From Streptomyces griseosporeus (GTDB taxonomy: Bacteria > Actinomycetota > Actinomycetes > Streptomycetales > Streptomycetaceae): 64,000 nucleotides of DNA. Under the pieces are notes generated by a model. The model was not told the DNA's origin and made no database searches. It was given only the letters and a program-made list of their open reading frames with translations. The stretch lies in assembly GCF_014656055.1 (NCBI RefSeq), contig NZ_BNBR01000007.1, positions 310,001 to 374,000 of the forward strand, in the 5' to 3' direction. A program made the position numbers and the translations under genes. This document shows, piece after piece, positions 25,407 through 36,275 of this stretch. Each line of letters opens with the position of its first letter. Position 1 is the first letter of the stretch.

Positions 25407-26009
25407 ATGAGCAACACCCCCGTCATTGGCGTCCTGGCCCTCCAGGGCGACGTACGGGAGCACCTCATCGCCCTGGCCGCGGCCGACGCCGTGGCCAGGC
25501 CGGTGCGGCGCCCCGAAGAGCTGGCGGAGGTCGACGGCCTCGTCCTCCCCGGCGGTGAGTCCACCACCATCTCCAAGCTGGCCGTCCTCTTCGGGCTGAT
25601 GGAGCCGCTGCGCACGCGCGTGCGTGCGGGCATGCCCGTCTACGGCACCTGCGCCGGCATGATCATGCTCGCCGACAAGATCCTCGACCCGCGCTCGGGC
25701 CAGGAGACCATCGGCGGCATCGACATGATCGTGCGCCGCAACGCCTTCGGCCGGCAGAACGAGTCCTTCGAGGCCGCCGTCGACGTCAAGGGCGTCCCGG
25801 GCGAACCCGTGGAGGGCGTCTTCATCCGCGCTCCCTGGGTGGAGTCCGTCGGCGCCGGTGCCGAGGTGCTCGCCGAGCACGAGGGGCACATCGTCGCGGT
25901 CCGCCAGGGCAACGCGCTGGCCACGTCGTTCCACCCCGAACTGACCGGCGACCACCGGGTGCACTCCCTGTTCGTCGACATGGTCCGGGCGCACCGGACG
26001 CCGGAGTAA
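25407..26009 (+). CDS. pdxT: Pyridoxal 5'-phosphate synthase glutaminase PdxT
   Basis: Class I glutamine amidotransferase (200 aa) that supplies ammonia to PdxS. The catalytic triad is visible: nucleophile in YGTCAGM, and His/Glu in SFHPEL near the C-terminus. The LPGGES oxyanion motif is also present. It lies 13 bases after pdxS in one operon and is followed after 64 bases by the YebC gene. Confidence 0.96.
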   Translation: MSNTPVIGVLALQGDVREHLIALAAADAVARPVRRPEELAEVDGLVLPGGESTTISKLAVLFGLMEPLRTRVRAGMPVYGTCAGMIMLADKILDPRSGQETIGGIDMIVRRNAFGRQNESFEAAVDVKGVPGEPVEGVFIRAPWVESVGAGAEVLAEHEGHIVAVRQGNALATSFHPELTGDHRVHSLFVDMVRAHRTPE

Positions 26010-26073
26010 GGCGGAGTCCTTGTAGGATTCCTGGCGTTCGTACAGAGATGGGTTACGCGAAGGAGACAGGCAG

Positions 26074-26826
26074 ATGTCCGGCCACTCTAAATGGGCCACG
26101 ACGAAGCACAAGAAGGCCGTCATCGACGCCAAGCGCGGCAAGCTCTTCGCGAAGCTGATCAAGAACATCGAGGTCGCGGCGCGCATGGGCGGCTCCGACC
26201 CCGAGGGCAACCCGACGCTGTACGACGCCATCCAGAAGGCCAAGAAGTCGTCGGTCCCGAACAAGAACATCGAGTCCGCGGTCAAGCGCGGCGCCGGCCT
26301 GGAGGCCGGTGGCGCCGACTACGAGACGATCATGTACGAGGGCTACGGGCCGAACGGCGTCGCGGTGCTCATCGAGTGCCTCACCGACAACCGCAACCGC
26401 GCCGCCTCCGAGGTCCGCGTCGCCATGACCCGCAACGGCGGCTCCATGGCCGACCCGGGCTCGGTGTCGTACCTGTTCAACCGCAAGGGCGTGGTGATCG
26501 TCCCCAAGGGCGAGCTGACCGAGGACGACGTGCTCGGCGCCGTCCTGGACGCCGGTGCCGAGGAGGTCAACGACCTCGGTGAGACCTTCGAGGTCATCAG
26601 CGAGCCGACCGACCTCGTCGCGGTCCGCACCGCGCTGCAGGAGGCGGGCATCGACTACGAGTCCGCCGACGCCAACTTCGTCCCGACCATGCAGGTCGAG
26701 CTGGACGAGGAGGGCGCCAAGAAGATCTTCAAGCTGATCGACGCGCTCGAGGACAGCGACGACGTGCAGAACGTCTTCGCCAACTTCGACGTCAGCGACG
26801 AGATCATGGAGAAGGTCGACGCGTAG
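26074..26826 (+). CDS. YebC/PmpR-family DNA-binding regulator
   Basis: Cytoplasmic protein of the YebC/TACO1 family (250 aa). The start MSGHSKWATTKHKK and the block MAGRAGG-like region (here AARMGGSDPEGNPTL) define the family. Some members bind DNA as transcription regulators, and others help ribosomes through proline stretches; which applies here is unknown. AAGGAG lies 9 bases before the ATG. A hexamer TAGGAT at 26023-26028 may be a -10 box of its own promoter, but no -35 is clear. The gene ends in a strong terminator. Confidence 0.93.
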   Translation: MSGHSKWATTKHKKAVIDAKRGKLFAKLIKNIEVAARMGGSDPEGNPTLYDAIQKAKKSSVPNKNIESAVKRGAGLEAGGADYETIMYEGYGPNGVAVLIECLTDNRNRAASEVRVAMTRNGGSMADPGSVSYLFNRKGVVIVPKGELTEDDVLGAVLDAGAEEVNDLGETFEVISEPTDLVAVRTALQEAGIDYESADANFVPTMQVELDEEGAKKIFKLIDALEDSDDVQNVFANFDVSDEIMEKVDA

Positions 26827-26840
26827 CGCGCACGGCTTGC

Positions 26841-26880
26841 CGACGGGCCGACGGGACACACCCCGTCGGCCCGTCGCTTT
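26841..26880 (+). terminator. Terminator after yebC
   Basis: Perfect 15-base arms (26841-26855 and 26862-26876) with a 6-base loop, followed by CTTT. It is the strongest terminator in this part and separates the pdx-yebC unit from the ruv genes. Confidence 0.85.
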
Positions 26881-26884
26881 GTCG

Positions 26885-26959
26885 GTGCCACCCGATGTCA
26901 GTGCCACCCGATAGCCTGCACGAACAGACGATCGGCAGTGGTCGGCAGTGGTCGCAGTG
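26885..26959. repeat. Short direct repeats upstream of ruvC
   Basis: GTGCCACCCGAT occurs twice (26885-26896 and 26901-26912). Then about three copies of a 10-base unit GTCGGCAGTG, the last imperfect, run from 26931 to 26959. They fill the ruvC promoter region. No SOS-type (GAAC/GTTC) palindrome was seen. Confidence 0.5.
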
Positions 26960-26988
26960 ATCGGCGAGGGATCCTAGGGAGGGGCGCG

Positions 26989-27528
26989 GTGCGCGTACTG
27001 GGGGTGGACCCCGGACTGACCCGGTGCGGGGTCGGCGTGGTCGAGGGAGTCGCGGGCCGCCCGCTCACCATGATCGGCGTCGGCGTCGTACGCACCCCCG
27101 CGGACGCCGAGCTCAGCCACCGGCTCCTCGCCGTCGAGCAGGGCATCGAGGAATGGCTGGACGAGCACCGTCCGGAATTCGTCGCCGTGGAGCGCGTCTT
27201 CAGCCAGCACAACGTGCGCACGGTCATGGGCACCGCCCAGGCCAGCGCCGTCGCCATGCTGTGCGCGGCCCGGCGCGGGATCCCGGTCGCGCTGCACACC
27301 CCCAGCGAGGTCAAGGCCGCCGTCACCGGCAGCGGCCGTGCCGACAAGGCGCAGGTCGGAGCCATGGTGACCCGGCTGCTCCGGCTCGCCGCCCCGCCCA
27401 AGCCGGCCGACGCCGCCGACGCGCTCGCCCTCGCCATCTGCCACATCTGGCGCGCCCCCGCGCAGAACCGGCTCCAGCAGGCCGTCGCCCGCCACACCGC
27501 CCACGCAACGAAAGGCCGTACGGCATGA
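26989..27528 (+). CDS. ruvC: Holliday-junction endonuclease RuvC
   Basis: Resolvase (179 aa) that nicks Holliday junctions symmetrically while bound to RuvAB. The RNase H-like fold carries the acidic residues: Asp7 in GVDPGLTRCG, Glu in FVAVERVF, and Asp in PADAADALALA near the C-terminus. The GTG at 26989 is preferred because GGGAGGGG lies just upstream and the mature RuvC N-terminus begins with this strand. The stop overlaps the ruvA start by 4 bases. Confidence 0.95.
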   Translation: MRVLGVDPGLTRCGVGVVEGVAGRPLTMIGVGVVRTPADAELSHRLLAVEQGIEEWLDEHRPEFVAVERVFSQHNVRTVMGTAQASAVAMLCAARRGIPVALHTPSEVKAAVTGSGRADKAQVGAMVTRLLRLAAPPKPADAADALALAICHIWRAPAQNRLQQAVARHTAHATKGRTA

Positions 27529-28130
27529 TCGCCTTCGTCAGCGGCACGGTCGCCGCGCTCGCCCCCGACGCCGCGGTGGTGGAGGTCGGCGGCGTCGGCA
27601 TGGCCGTGCAGTGCACGCCGAACACGCTGTCCACGCTCCGCCTGGGCCGGCCCGCGAAGCTGCACACCTCCCTGGTGGTCCGCGAGGACTCCCTCACCCT
27701 GTACGGCTTCGCGGACGACGACGAACGCCAGGTCTTCGAGCTGCTCCAGACGGCGAGCGGGGTCGGCCCGCGCCTCGCCCAGGCCATGCTCGCCGTGCAC
27801 ACCCCGGACGCCCTGCGCCGCGCCGTCGCCACCGGTGACGAGAAGGCGCTCACCGCCGTCCCCGGCATCGGCAAGAAGGGCGCCCAGAAGCTGCTGCTGG
27901 AGCTGAAGGACCGGCTCGGCGCGCCGGTCGGCAGCCCCGCCGTCGGCGCCCCCGTCAGCCAGGGCTGGCGCGACCAGCTGCACGCCGCCCTGATCGGCCT
28001 CGGGTACGCCACCCGCGAGGCCGACGAGGCGGTCGCCGCCGTGGCCCCGCAGGCCGAGGCGGCGGATGGCACCCCCCAGGTCGGCCAGCTCCTGAAGGCC
28101 GCCCTGCAGACCCTCAACCGCGCCCGCTGA
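27525..28130 (+). CDS. ruvA: Holliday-junction branch-migration subunit RuvA
   Basis: DNA-binding subunit (201 aa) that holds the four-way junction for the RuvB motor. The N-terminal OB-fold (MIAFVSGTVAAL... VEVGGVGMAVQ), the tandem helix-hairpin-helix motifs (ASGVGPRLAQAML and VPGIGKKGAQKLLLELKD), a flexible linker and the C-terminal domain III (ALIGLGYATREADEAV) are all present. It overlaps ruvC and lies 50 bases before ruvB. Confidence 0.96.
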   Translation: MIAFVSGTVAALAPDAAVVEVGGVGMAVQCTPNTLSTLRLGRPAKLHTSLVVREDSLTLYGFADDDERQVFELLQTASGVGPRLAQAMLAVHTPDALRRAVATGDEKALTAVPGIGKKGAQKLLLELKDRLGAPVGSPAVGAPVSQGWRDQLHAALIGLGYATREADEAVAAVAPQAEAADGTPQVGQLLKAALQTLNRAR

Positions 28131-28180
28131 CCGCCCCGGGACCACCAGCCCGCCGATCCCGACAGCCGAAGGCACATCAC

Positions 28181-29254
28181 ATGAACTGGGACGACACGAC
28201 CGACACCGCCGGTAGCCCGGAGCGGCTCGTCGGGGCGTCCGCCGATCGGGAGGACCAGGCCGTCGAGGCGGCCCTGCGCCCCAAGGACCTGGGCGAGTTC
28301 ATCGGCCAGGAGAAGGTCCGCGAGCAGCTCGACCTCGTGCTGCGCGCCGCACGCGCCCGCGGCGCCACCGCCGATCACGTGCTGCTCTCGGGCGCGCCGG
28401 GCCTCGGCAAGACCACCCTCTCGATGATCATCGCGGCCGAGATGGGCGCCCCCATCCGCATCACCTCGGGCCCCGCCATCCAGCACGCCGGCGACCTCGC
28501 CGCGATCCTGTCCTCCCTCCAGGAGGGCGAGGTCCTCTTCCTCGACGAGATCCACCGCATGTCGCGGCCCGCCGAGGAGATGCTGTACATGGCGATGGAG
28601 GACTTCCGCGTCGACGTCATCGTCGGCAAGGGGCCCGGCGCCACCGCCATCCCCCTGGAACTCCCCCCGTTCACCCTGGTCGGCGCCACCACCCGGGCCG
28701 GCCTGCTGCCGCCCCCGCTGCGCGACCGCTTCGGCTTCACGGCGCACATGGAGTTCTACGAACCGGCCGAACTGCAGCGCGTCATCCACCGCTCCGCGGG
28801 CCTGCTCGACGTCGAGATCGAGCCGGACGGCGCCGCCGAGATCGCCGGCCGCTCCCGCGGCACGCCCCGCATCGCCAACCGCCTGCTGCGCCGCGTCCGC
28901 GACTACGCGCAGGTCAAGGCGGACGGCCTGATCACCCGAGAGATCGCCGCCGCGGCCCTCGCGGTGTACGAGGTGGACGCCCGTGGCCTGGACCGCCTGG
29001 ACCGGGCCGTGCTGGAGGCCCTGCTGAAGCTGTTCGGCGGCGGCCCCGTCGGCCTGTCCACGCTCGCCGTCGCGGTGGGGGAGGAGCGCGAGACCGTCGA
29101 GGAGGTCGCCGAACCCTTCCTCGTCCGCGAGGGCCTGCTCGCCCGCACGCCCCGCGGACGCGTCGCCACCCCGGCCGCGTGGGCGCACCTCGGCCTCACC
29201 CCGCCGGGCTCGCAAGCTGCGGGAAACGGACAACAGGACCTGTTCGGGGCGTGA
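28181..29254 (+). CDS. ruvB: Holliday-junction branch-migration ATPase RuvB
   Basis: AAA+ motor (357 aa). Walker A GAPGLGKTTLS and Walker B FLDEIHRMSR are intact, followed by sensor 1 (VGATTRAG), the arginine-finger region and the C-terminal winged helix (DARGLDRLDRAVLEALLKLFGGGPVGL). Length is normal. It completes the ruvC-ruvA-ruvB order. The C-terminal tail (AGNGQQDLFGA) is short and polar. Confidence 0.96.
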   Translation: MNWDDTTDTAGSPERLVGASADREDQAVEAALRPKDLGEFIGQEKVREQLDLVLRAARARGATADHVLLSGAPGLGKTTLSMIIAAEMGAPIRITSGPAIQHAGDLAAILSSLQEGEVLFLDEIHRMSRPAEEMLYMAMEDFRVDVIVGKGPGATAIPLELPPFTLVGATTRAGLLPPPLRDRFGFTAHMEFYEPAELQRVIHRSAGLLDVEIEPDGAAEIAGRSRGTPRIANRLLRRVRDYAQVKADGLITREIAAAALAVYEVDARGLDRLDRAVLEALLKLFGGGPVGLSTLAVAVGEERETVEEVAEPFLVREGLLARTPRGRVATPAAWAHLGLTPPGSQAAGNGQQDLFGA

Positions 29255-29312
29255 CGTCTTTGTGACGGCGCGGGCATTGGCCGGGTCAGGAACCCAGGTG
29301 CCATGCTGAGCG

Positions 29313-29342
29313 TTGTTCCTTGCGCGCGGACTCGCTTAGACT
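29313..29342 (+). promoter_or_regulatory. Possible promoter of the yajC-secD-secF unit
   Basis: TTGTTC (29313-29318), an 18-base spacer, TAGACT (29337-29342). The start would be near 29350, about 80 bases before the yajC GTG. Confidence 0.45.
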
Positions 29343-29430
29343 CCGCCGATGCCGCCCGTGCGGGCGGCGCCGACCACCCCCATCCACCAGGCCGCTCACC
29401 GTCGCGGTCGTGCGAAGGAAAATTCGTCCC

Positions 29431-29934
29431 GTGAATAGCCTCGTGACCCTTCTCCCGTTCATCGTGCTCATCGGGGCCATGTTCCTGATGACCCGCTCGG
29501 CCAAGCGCAAGCAGCAGCAGGCCGCGAGCATGCGGAACCAGCTGCAGCCCGGCTCCGGCGTCCGCACCATCGGGGGCATGTACGCGACGGTCAAGGAGGT
29601 CAACGAGGACACGGTCCTCCTCGACGCCGGCCCCGGCGTGGAGCTCCTCTTCGCCAAGAACGCGATCGGCGCCGTCCTCACCGACGACGAGTACAACCGC
29701 ATCGTCCACGGCATCGAGCACGACCTGAAGTCCGACGCCGACGTCGTCCCGGACGACGCCTCCTCCCTCACCGAGACCGACGAGCCCGCCGACGCTGCCG
29801 CCGCCTCCGACGCCCCGTCCGTCGACCTCGGCAAGAAGGACGAGGCCGAGGAGCCGTCCGAGGACGCCGAGGCCGTCAAGGCCGACGCGGACGAAGAGCC
29901 GAAGAAGACCGACGGCGGCTCCGACGCGAAGTAG
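29431..29934 (+). CDS. yajC: Preprotein translocase subunit YajC
   Basis: Small membrane subunit (167 aa) of the SecDF-YajC complex. One N-terminal membrane segment (LVTLLPFIVLIGAMFLM) is followed by the basic RSAKRKQQQ stretch and the conserved core with GSGVRTIGGMYATVKEV. The C-terminal 70 residues are an acidic, Ala/Glu/Asp-rich tail typical of actinobacterial YajC. The GTG at 29431 is chosen because AAGGAA precedes it and the membrane segment then starts the protein. secD follows about 130 bases downstream. Confidence 0.88.
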   Translation: MNSLVTLLPFIVLIGAMFLMTRSAKRKQQQAASMRNQLQPGSGVRTIGGMYATVKEVNEDTVLLDAGPGVELLFAKNAIGAVLTDDEYNRIVHGIEHDLKSDADVVPDDASSLTETDEPADAAAASDAPSVDLGKKDEAEEPSEDAEAVKADADEEPKKTDGGSDAK

Positions 29935-30065
29935 TCACGTGCCGCGGAGCGCGGGCCCGGCCCGCACTCCACGCGACGTGTGCTTCTCGCAGGGGGTCCC
30001 GAACCATGTCATGGCCGCCGCCGCGCCCACCCGGCGCGGGACGGCCCGAGAGGGAGTACGAGAAG

Positions 30066-31853
30066 GTGGCAGCACCTAAAAAGGGCCGGAGCGCGAGCGC
30101 CCAGAGCAAGCCCTGGCGCTCGCTGGCCCTGATCCTGATCGCCATCGCGGCGCTCACCGGAGGAATGTTCTGGTCGGGGAACACCACCCCGCGCCTCGGC
30201 ATCGACCTCGCAGGCGGAACCAGCATCACGCTGCGGGCGGTCCCCGAGGACGGCCAGGACGACGCGATCAACCCGACCAACATGAACACCGCGGTCGACA
30301 TCATGAACCGCCGTGTCAACGGTCTCGGTGTCTCGGAGGCCGAGGTCCAGACCCAGGGCGATCGCAACATCATCGTCAACATCCCCAAGGGCACCAACTC
30401 CAAGGAAGCCCGGGAGCAGGTCGGCACCACCGCCAAGCTGTACTTCCGTCCGGTCATCGCCACCGAGGTCTCCGGCCCGGGCACCGCCAGCCCGAGCCCC
30501 AGCGCCTCCGGCTCCGGCTCGCCCTCCCCCTCGGCCTCGGCGACCGGCAAGGGCGGCGACAAGGACAAGGCGACCTCGTCCTCCACCGCCCCGTCGGCGA
30601 CCGCCACCTCCCAGGGCCGCGCCGTCACCGACGCGCTCAAGGCCGACCCCACCCCGAGCGGCTCCGCCTCCGCCAGCCCGAAGGCCTCCGCCTCCCCGTC
30701 GGCGAGCGCCAGCGCGCCCGCCGGCACGGCCGACGCCAAGGTCCAGGCCCAGTACGCCACGCTGAACTGCGCCGACGAGAAGGCCCGCAGCACGGCCGGC
30801 AAGGGCGCCAAGCCCACCGACACCACGGTGGCCTGCGGCCAGAACTCCAGCGGCCTGTGGCAGAAGTACATCCTCGGCCCGGCCGAGGTGGACGGCACCG
30901 ACGTGAAGAAGGCGCAGGCCGTCTTCAACACGCAGAACGCCTCCGGCTGGACCGTCACCATGGAGTTCACCGGCAAGGGCTCCAAGAAGTTCGCCGACAT
31001 CACCGGCAAGCTGGCCCAGCAGCAGTCCCCGCAGAACCAGTTCGCGATCGTCCTGGACGGCGAGGTCGTCTCCGACCCGTACGTCAACCAGGCGCTCACC
31101 GGCGGCAGCGCGGAGATCTCCGGCAACTTCGACCAGAAGGAAGCCCAGAGCCTCGCCAACATGCTGTCGTACGGCGCCCTGCCGCTGACCTTCAAGGAGG
31201 ACAGCGTCACCACGGTGACCGCGGCCCTCGGCGGTGACCAGCTGCACGCCGGTCTCATCGCCGGCGCCATCGGCCTCGCCCTGGTCGTGATCTACCTGCT
31301 GCTCTACTACCGCGGCCTGTCGTTCATCGCCGTCGCCTCGCTGCTGGTCTCCGCGGCGCTGACGTACGTGATCATGTCGCTGCTCGGCCCGGCCATCGGC
31401 TTCGCGCTGAACCTGCCGGCCGTCTGCGGTGCCATCGTCGCCATCGGTATCACCGCCGACTCCTTCATCGTGTACTTCGAGCGCATCCGGGACGAGATCC
31501 GTGAGGGCCGCACGCTGCGCCCGGCCGTCGAGCGGGCCTGGCCGCGCGCCCGGCGCACCATCCTGGTCTCCGACTTCGTGTCGTTCCTCGCCGCCGCGGT
31601 GCTGTTCATCGTCACGGTGGGCAAGGTGCAGGGCTTCGCGTTCACGCTCGGCCTGACCACCCTGCTCGACGTGGTGGTCGTCTTCCTGTTCACCAAGCCG
31701 CTGATGACGATCATGGCGCGCAGGAAGTTCTTCGCGGACGGCCACCCCTGGTCCGGCCTGGACCCGAAGCGACTGGGCGCCAAGCCCCCGCTGCGCAGCA
31801 CGCGCCGTCGCCCCGCTCCGCCCGCTGGCCCCGTCGACCCGAAGGAGGCGTGA
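30066..31853 (+). CDS. secD: Protein-export membrane protein SecD
   Basis: Subunit (595 aa) of SecDF, the proton-driven factor that aids the late steps of Sec export. The first membrane segment, the P1 region start (RLGIDLAGGTSITL), and five C-terminal membrane segments with the GITADSFIVYFERIRDE motif are visible. An unusual Ser/Ala/Pro/Gly-rich insert occupies about residues 138-231 in the external domain (repeats like SPSPSASASG), followed by a segment with two cysteines. The GTG at 30066 follows GGGAG; an ATG at 30006 would add 20 residues. It is followed one base later by secF. Confidence 0.93.
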   Translation: MAAPKKGRSASAQSKPWRSLALILIAIAALTGGMFWSGNTTPRLGIDLAGGTSITLRAVPEDGQDDAINPTNMNTAVDIMNRRVNGLGVSEAEVQTQGDRNIIVNIPKGTNSKEAREQVGTTAKLYFRPVIATEVSGPGTASPSPSASGSGSPSPSASATGKGGDKDKATSSSTAPSATATSQGRAVTDALKADPTPSGSASASPKASASPSASASAPAGTADAKVQAQYATLNCADEKARSTAGKGAKPTDTTVACGQNSSGLWQKYILGPAEVDGTDVKKAQAVFNTQNASGWTVTMEFTGKGSKKFADITGKLAQQQSPQNQFAIVLDGEVVSDPYVNQALTGGSAEISGNFDQKEAQSLANMLSYGALPLTFKEDSVTTVTAALGGDQLHAGLIAGAIGLALVVIYLLLYYRGLSFIAVASLLVSAALTYVIMSLLGPAIGFALNLPAVCGAIVAIGITADSFIVYFERIRDEIREGRTLRPAVERAWPRARRTILVSDFVSFLAAAVLFIVTVGKVQGFAFTLGLTTLLDVVVVFLFTKPLMTIMARRKFFADGHPWSGLDPKRLGAKPPLRSTRRRPAPPAGPVDPKEA

Positions 31854-31854
31854 G

Positions 31855-32961
31855 ATGTCGAAGCTCGGCAACCTCGGCGCCCGACTCCACCGTGGCGAGG
31901 TCGGCTACGACTTCGTCGGCAACCGCAAGATCTGGTACGGCATCTCGATCCTGATCACCATCACGGCCATCCTCGGCCTGGCGGTGCGCGGCCTGAACAT
32001 GGGCATCGAGTTCCAGGGCGGTGCCGTCTTCACCACCCCGAAGCACACCGCCGCCTCGGTCTCCCAGGCCGAGTCGTACGCGGAGGACGCCTCCGGTCAC
32101 GACGCGATCGTCCAGAAGCTCGGTGACGGCACCCTGCGCATCCAGGTCGCCGGCATCGACACGGACAAGGCCGACCAGATCAAGGAGAAGCTCGCCGGCG
32201 ACCTGAAGGTCGACGCCGAGAAGATCAACGCCGAACTGGTCGGCCCCAGCTGGGGCGAGCAGATCGCCAACAAGGCCTGGCAGGGCCTGGCGATCTTCAT
32301 GATCCTGGTCGTGGTCTACCTGGCGATCGCCTTCGAGTGGCGCATGGCGCTCGCCGCGCTCGTCGCACTGATCCACGACATCACCATCACCACCGGTATC
32401 TACGCCCTCGTCGGCTTCGAGGTCACGCCCGGCACGGTGATCGGTCTGCTGACCATCCTTGGTTACTCGCTCTACGACACGGTCGTCGTCTTCGACAGCC
32501 TCAAGGAGCAGACGAAGGACATCACCAAGCAGACCAGGTGGACCTACAGCGACGTCGCCAACCGGTCGATCAACAGCACCCTGGTCCGCTCGATCAACAC
32601 CACGGTGGTCGCGCTGCTGCCGGTCGCGGGCCTGCTGTTCATCGGCGGCGGCGTGCTCGGCGCGGGCATGCTCAACGACATCTCGCTGTCGCTGTTCGTC
32701 GGCCTCGCGGCCGGTGCCTACTCCTCGATCTTCATCGCCACCCCGCTCGTCGCCGACCTCAAGGAACGCGAGCCGGCCATGAAGGCCCTGCGCAAGCGCG
32801 TCCTGGCCAAGCGCGCCCAGGCCGCCGCCGAGGAGGAGCTGCCCGCGGGCGGCCGTACGGCGGACGAGGCGGAGGACGCCACCCCCGCGGTGGTCGGACC
32901 CCGCAACCAGCCCGCCTCCCGCGGCCGGGGCCGCGGCCGACCCTCGGGGAAGCGCCGATGA
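31855..32961 (+). CDS. secF: Protein-export membrane protein SecF
   Basis: Partner of SecD (368 aa). The N-terminal membrane segment is followed by the external domain starting GLNMGIEFQGGAVF. Five further membrane segments include the conserved GYSLYDTVVVFDSLKE block that carries the proton path. The C-terminal tail is Arg/Gly-rich (SRGRGRGRPSGKRR). It begins 1 base after secD's stop and overlaps the apt start by 4 bases, so secretion and purine-salvage genes share a transcript. Confidence 0.96.
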   Translation: MSKLGNLGARLHRGEVGYDFVGNRKIWYGISILITITAILGLAVRGLNMGIEFQGGAVFTTPKHTAASVSQAESYAEDASGHDAIVQKLGDGTLRIQVAGIDTDKADQIKEKLAGDLKVDAEKINAELVGPSWGEQIANKAWQGLAIFMILVVVYLAIAFEWRMALAALVALIHDITITTGIYALVGFEVTPGTVIGLLTILGYSLYDTVVVFDSLKEQTKDITKQTRWTYSDVANRSINSTLVRSINTTVVALLPVAGLLFIGGGVLGAGMLNDISLSLFVGLAAGAYSSIFIATPLVADLKEREPAMKALRKRVLAKRAQAAAEEELPAGGRTADEAEDATPAVVGPRNQPASRGRGRGRPSGKRR

Positions 32962-33506
32962 CCGAGCTGGCGAACCTCGAGGAGCTGCTGCTCAGCCGGA
33001 TCCGTGACGTGGCGGACTACCCGGAGCCGGGCGTGATGTTCAAGGACATCACCCCGCTCCTGGCGGACCCGGCGGCGTTCACCGCGCTGACCGACGCCTT
33101 CGCGGGGATCGCCGAGCGTACCGGCGCCACCAAGGTCGTCGGCCTGGAGGCCCGGGGCTTCATCCTCGGCGCGCCGGTCGCCGTCCGCGCCGGCCTCGGC
33201 TTCATCCCGGTCCGCAAGGCGGGCAAGCTCCCCGGCGCCACCCTCAGCCAGGCCTACGACCTGGAGTACGGCTCGGCGGAGATCGAGGTGCACGCGGAGG
33301 ACCTGTCGGCTGACGACCGCGTCCTGATCGTCGACGACGTGCTCGCCACCGGCGGCACGGCCGAGGCGTCGATCCAGCTCATCCACCGCGCGGGTGCCGA
33401 GGTCGCCGGTGTCGCCGTCCTGATGGAGCTGAGCTTCCTCGACGGCCGCGCCCGGCTGGAGGCGGCCCTGCGCGGAGCCCCGCTGGAGTCGCTGCTCACC
33501 GTCTGA
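32958..33506 (+). CDS. apt: Adenine phosphoribosyltransferase
   Basis: Purine salvage enzyme (182 aa) converting adenine and PRPP to AMP. The PRPP-binding motif VLIVDDVLATGGT and the DVADYPEPGVMFKDITPLL start are characteristic. It is coupled to secF by a 4-base overlap and lies before relA, as in Mycobacterium. A hairpin follows its stop. Confidence 0.95.
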   Translation: MTELANLEELLLSRIRDVADYPEPGVMFKDITPLLADPAAFTALTDAFAGIAERTGATKVVGLEARGFILGAPVAVRAGLGFIPVRKAGKLPGATLSQAYDLEYGSAEIEVHAEDLSADDRVLIVDDVLATGGTAEASIQLIHRAGAEVAGVAVLMELSFLDGRARLEAALRGAPLESLLTV

Positions 33507-33524
33507 CAGGCGTCGTACACGCAC

Positions 33525-33562
33525 AGGGGCGGGTGTCCGGAGGAATCCGGTGCCCGCCCCTT
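33525..33562 (+). terminator. apt terminator
   Basis: GC-rich hairpin with arms 33525-33540 and 33547-33562 (AGGGGCGGG.../...CCCGCCCC with mismatches near the loop), followed by TTGCGTT. It separates apt from relA. Confidence 0.6.
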
Positions 33563-33600
33563 GCGTTACCCGGGTAGACCGCCCTCACAGTGGCCTGAAG

Positions 33601-33629
33601 GCGATCCTGGAGCCCAGGATCGCTACGAT
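33601..33629. promoter_or_regulatory. Perfect inverted repeat in the relA promoter region
   Basis: GCGATCCTGG (33601-33610), a 3-base spacer, then CCAGGATCGC (33614-33623) is an exact 10-base inverted repeat. TACGAT (33624-33629), a good -10 hexamer, follows at once, so the repeat occupies the -35/spacer region of the only visible promoter before relA. No T-run follows, so it is not a typical terminator. It may bind a regulator; none is known to me. Confidence 0.45.
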
Positions 33630-33680
33630 GGGGTTTCCGGAGCCTGACCGGGGGACCCGGATCGCGCACGAGGAGTCCTC

Positions 33681-36212
<2,532 letters not shown>

Positions 36213-36231
36213 CCCAGGTAGACGCATGAGA

Positions 36232-36260
36232 AAGCCCCCGTACACCGTGTACGGGGGCTT
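36232..36260. terminator. Bidirectional terminator between relA and the DUF349 gene
   Basis: Perfect 13-base arms (36232-36244 and 36248-36260) with a 3-base loop, flanked by A-rich and T-containing ends, between two convergent genes. Confidence 0.85.
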
Positions 36261-36275
36261 CTCCTTGCGCGGGTG

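Noticed and set aside
26881..26988. SOS (LexA) box before ruvC
   Set aside because: A single GAAC occurs, but no matching GTTC half-site at the proper spacing was found.
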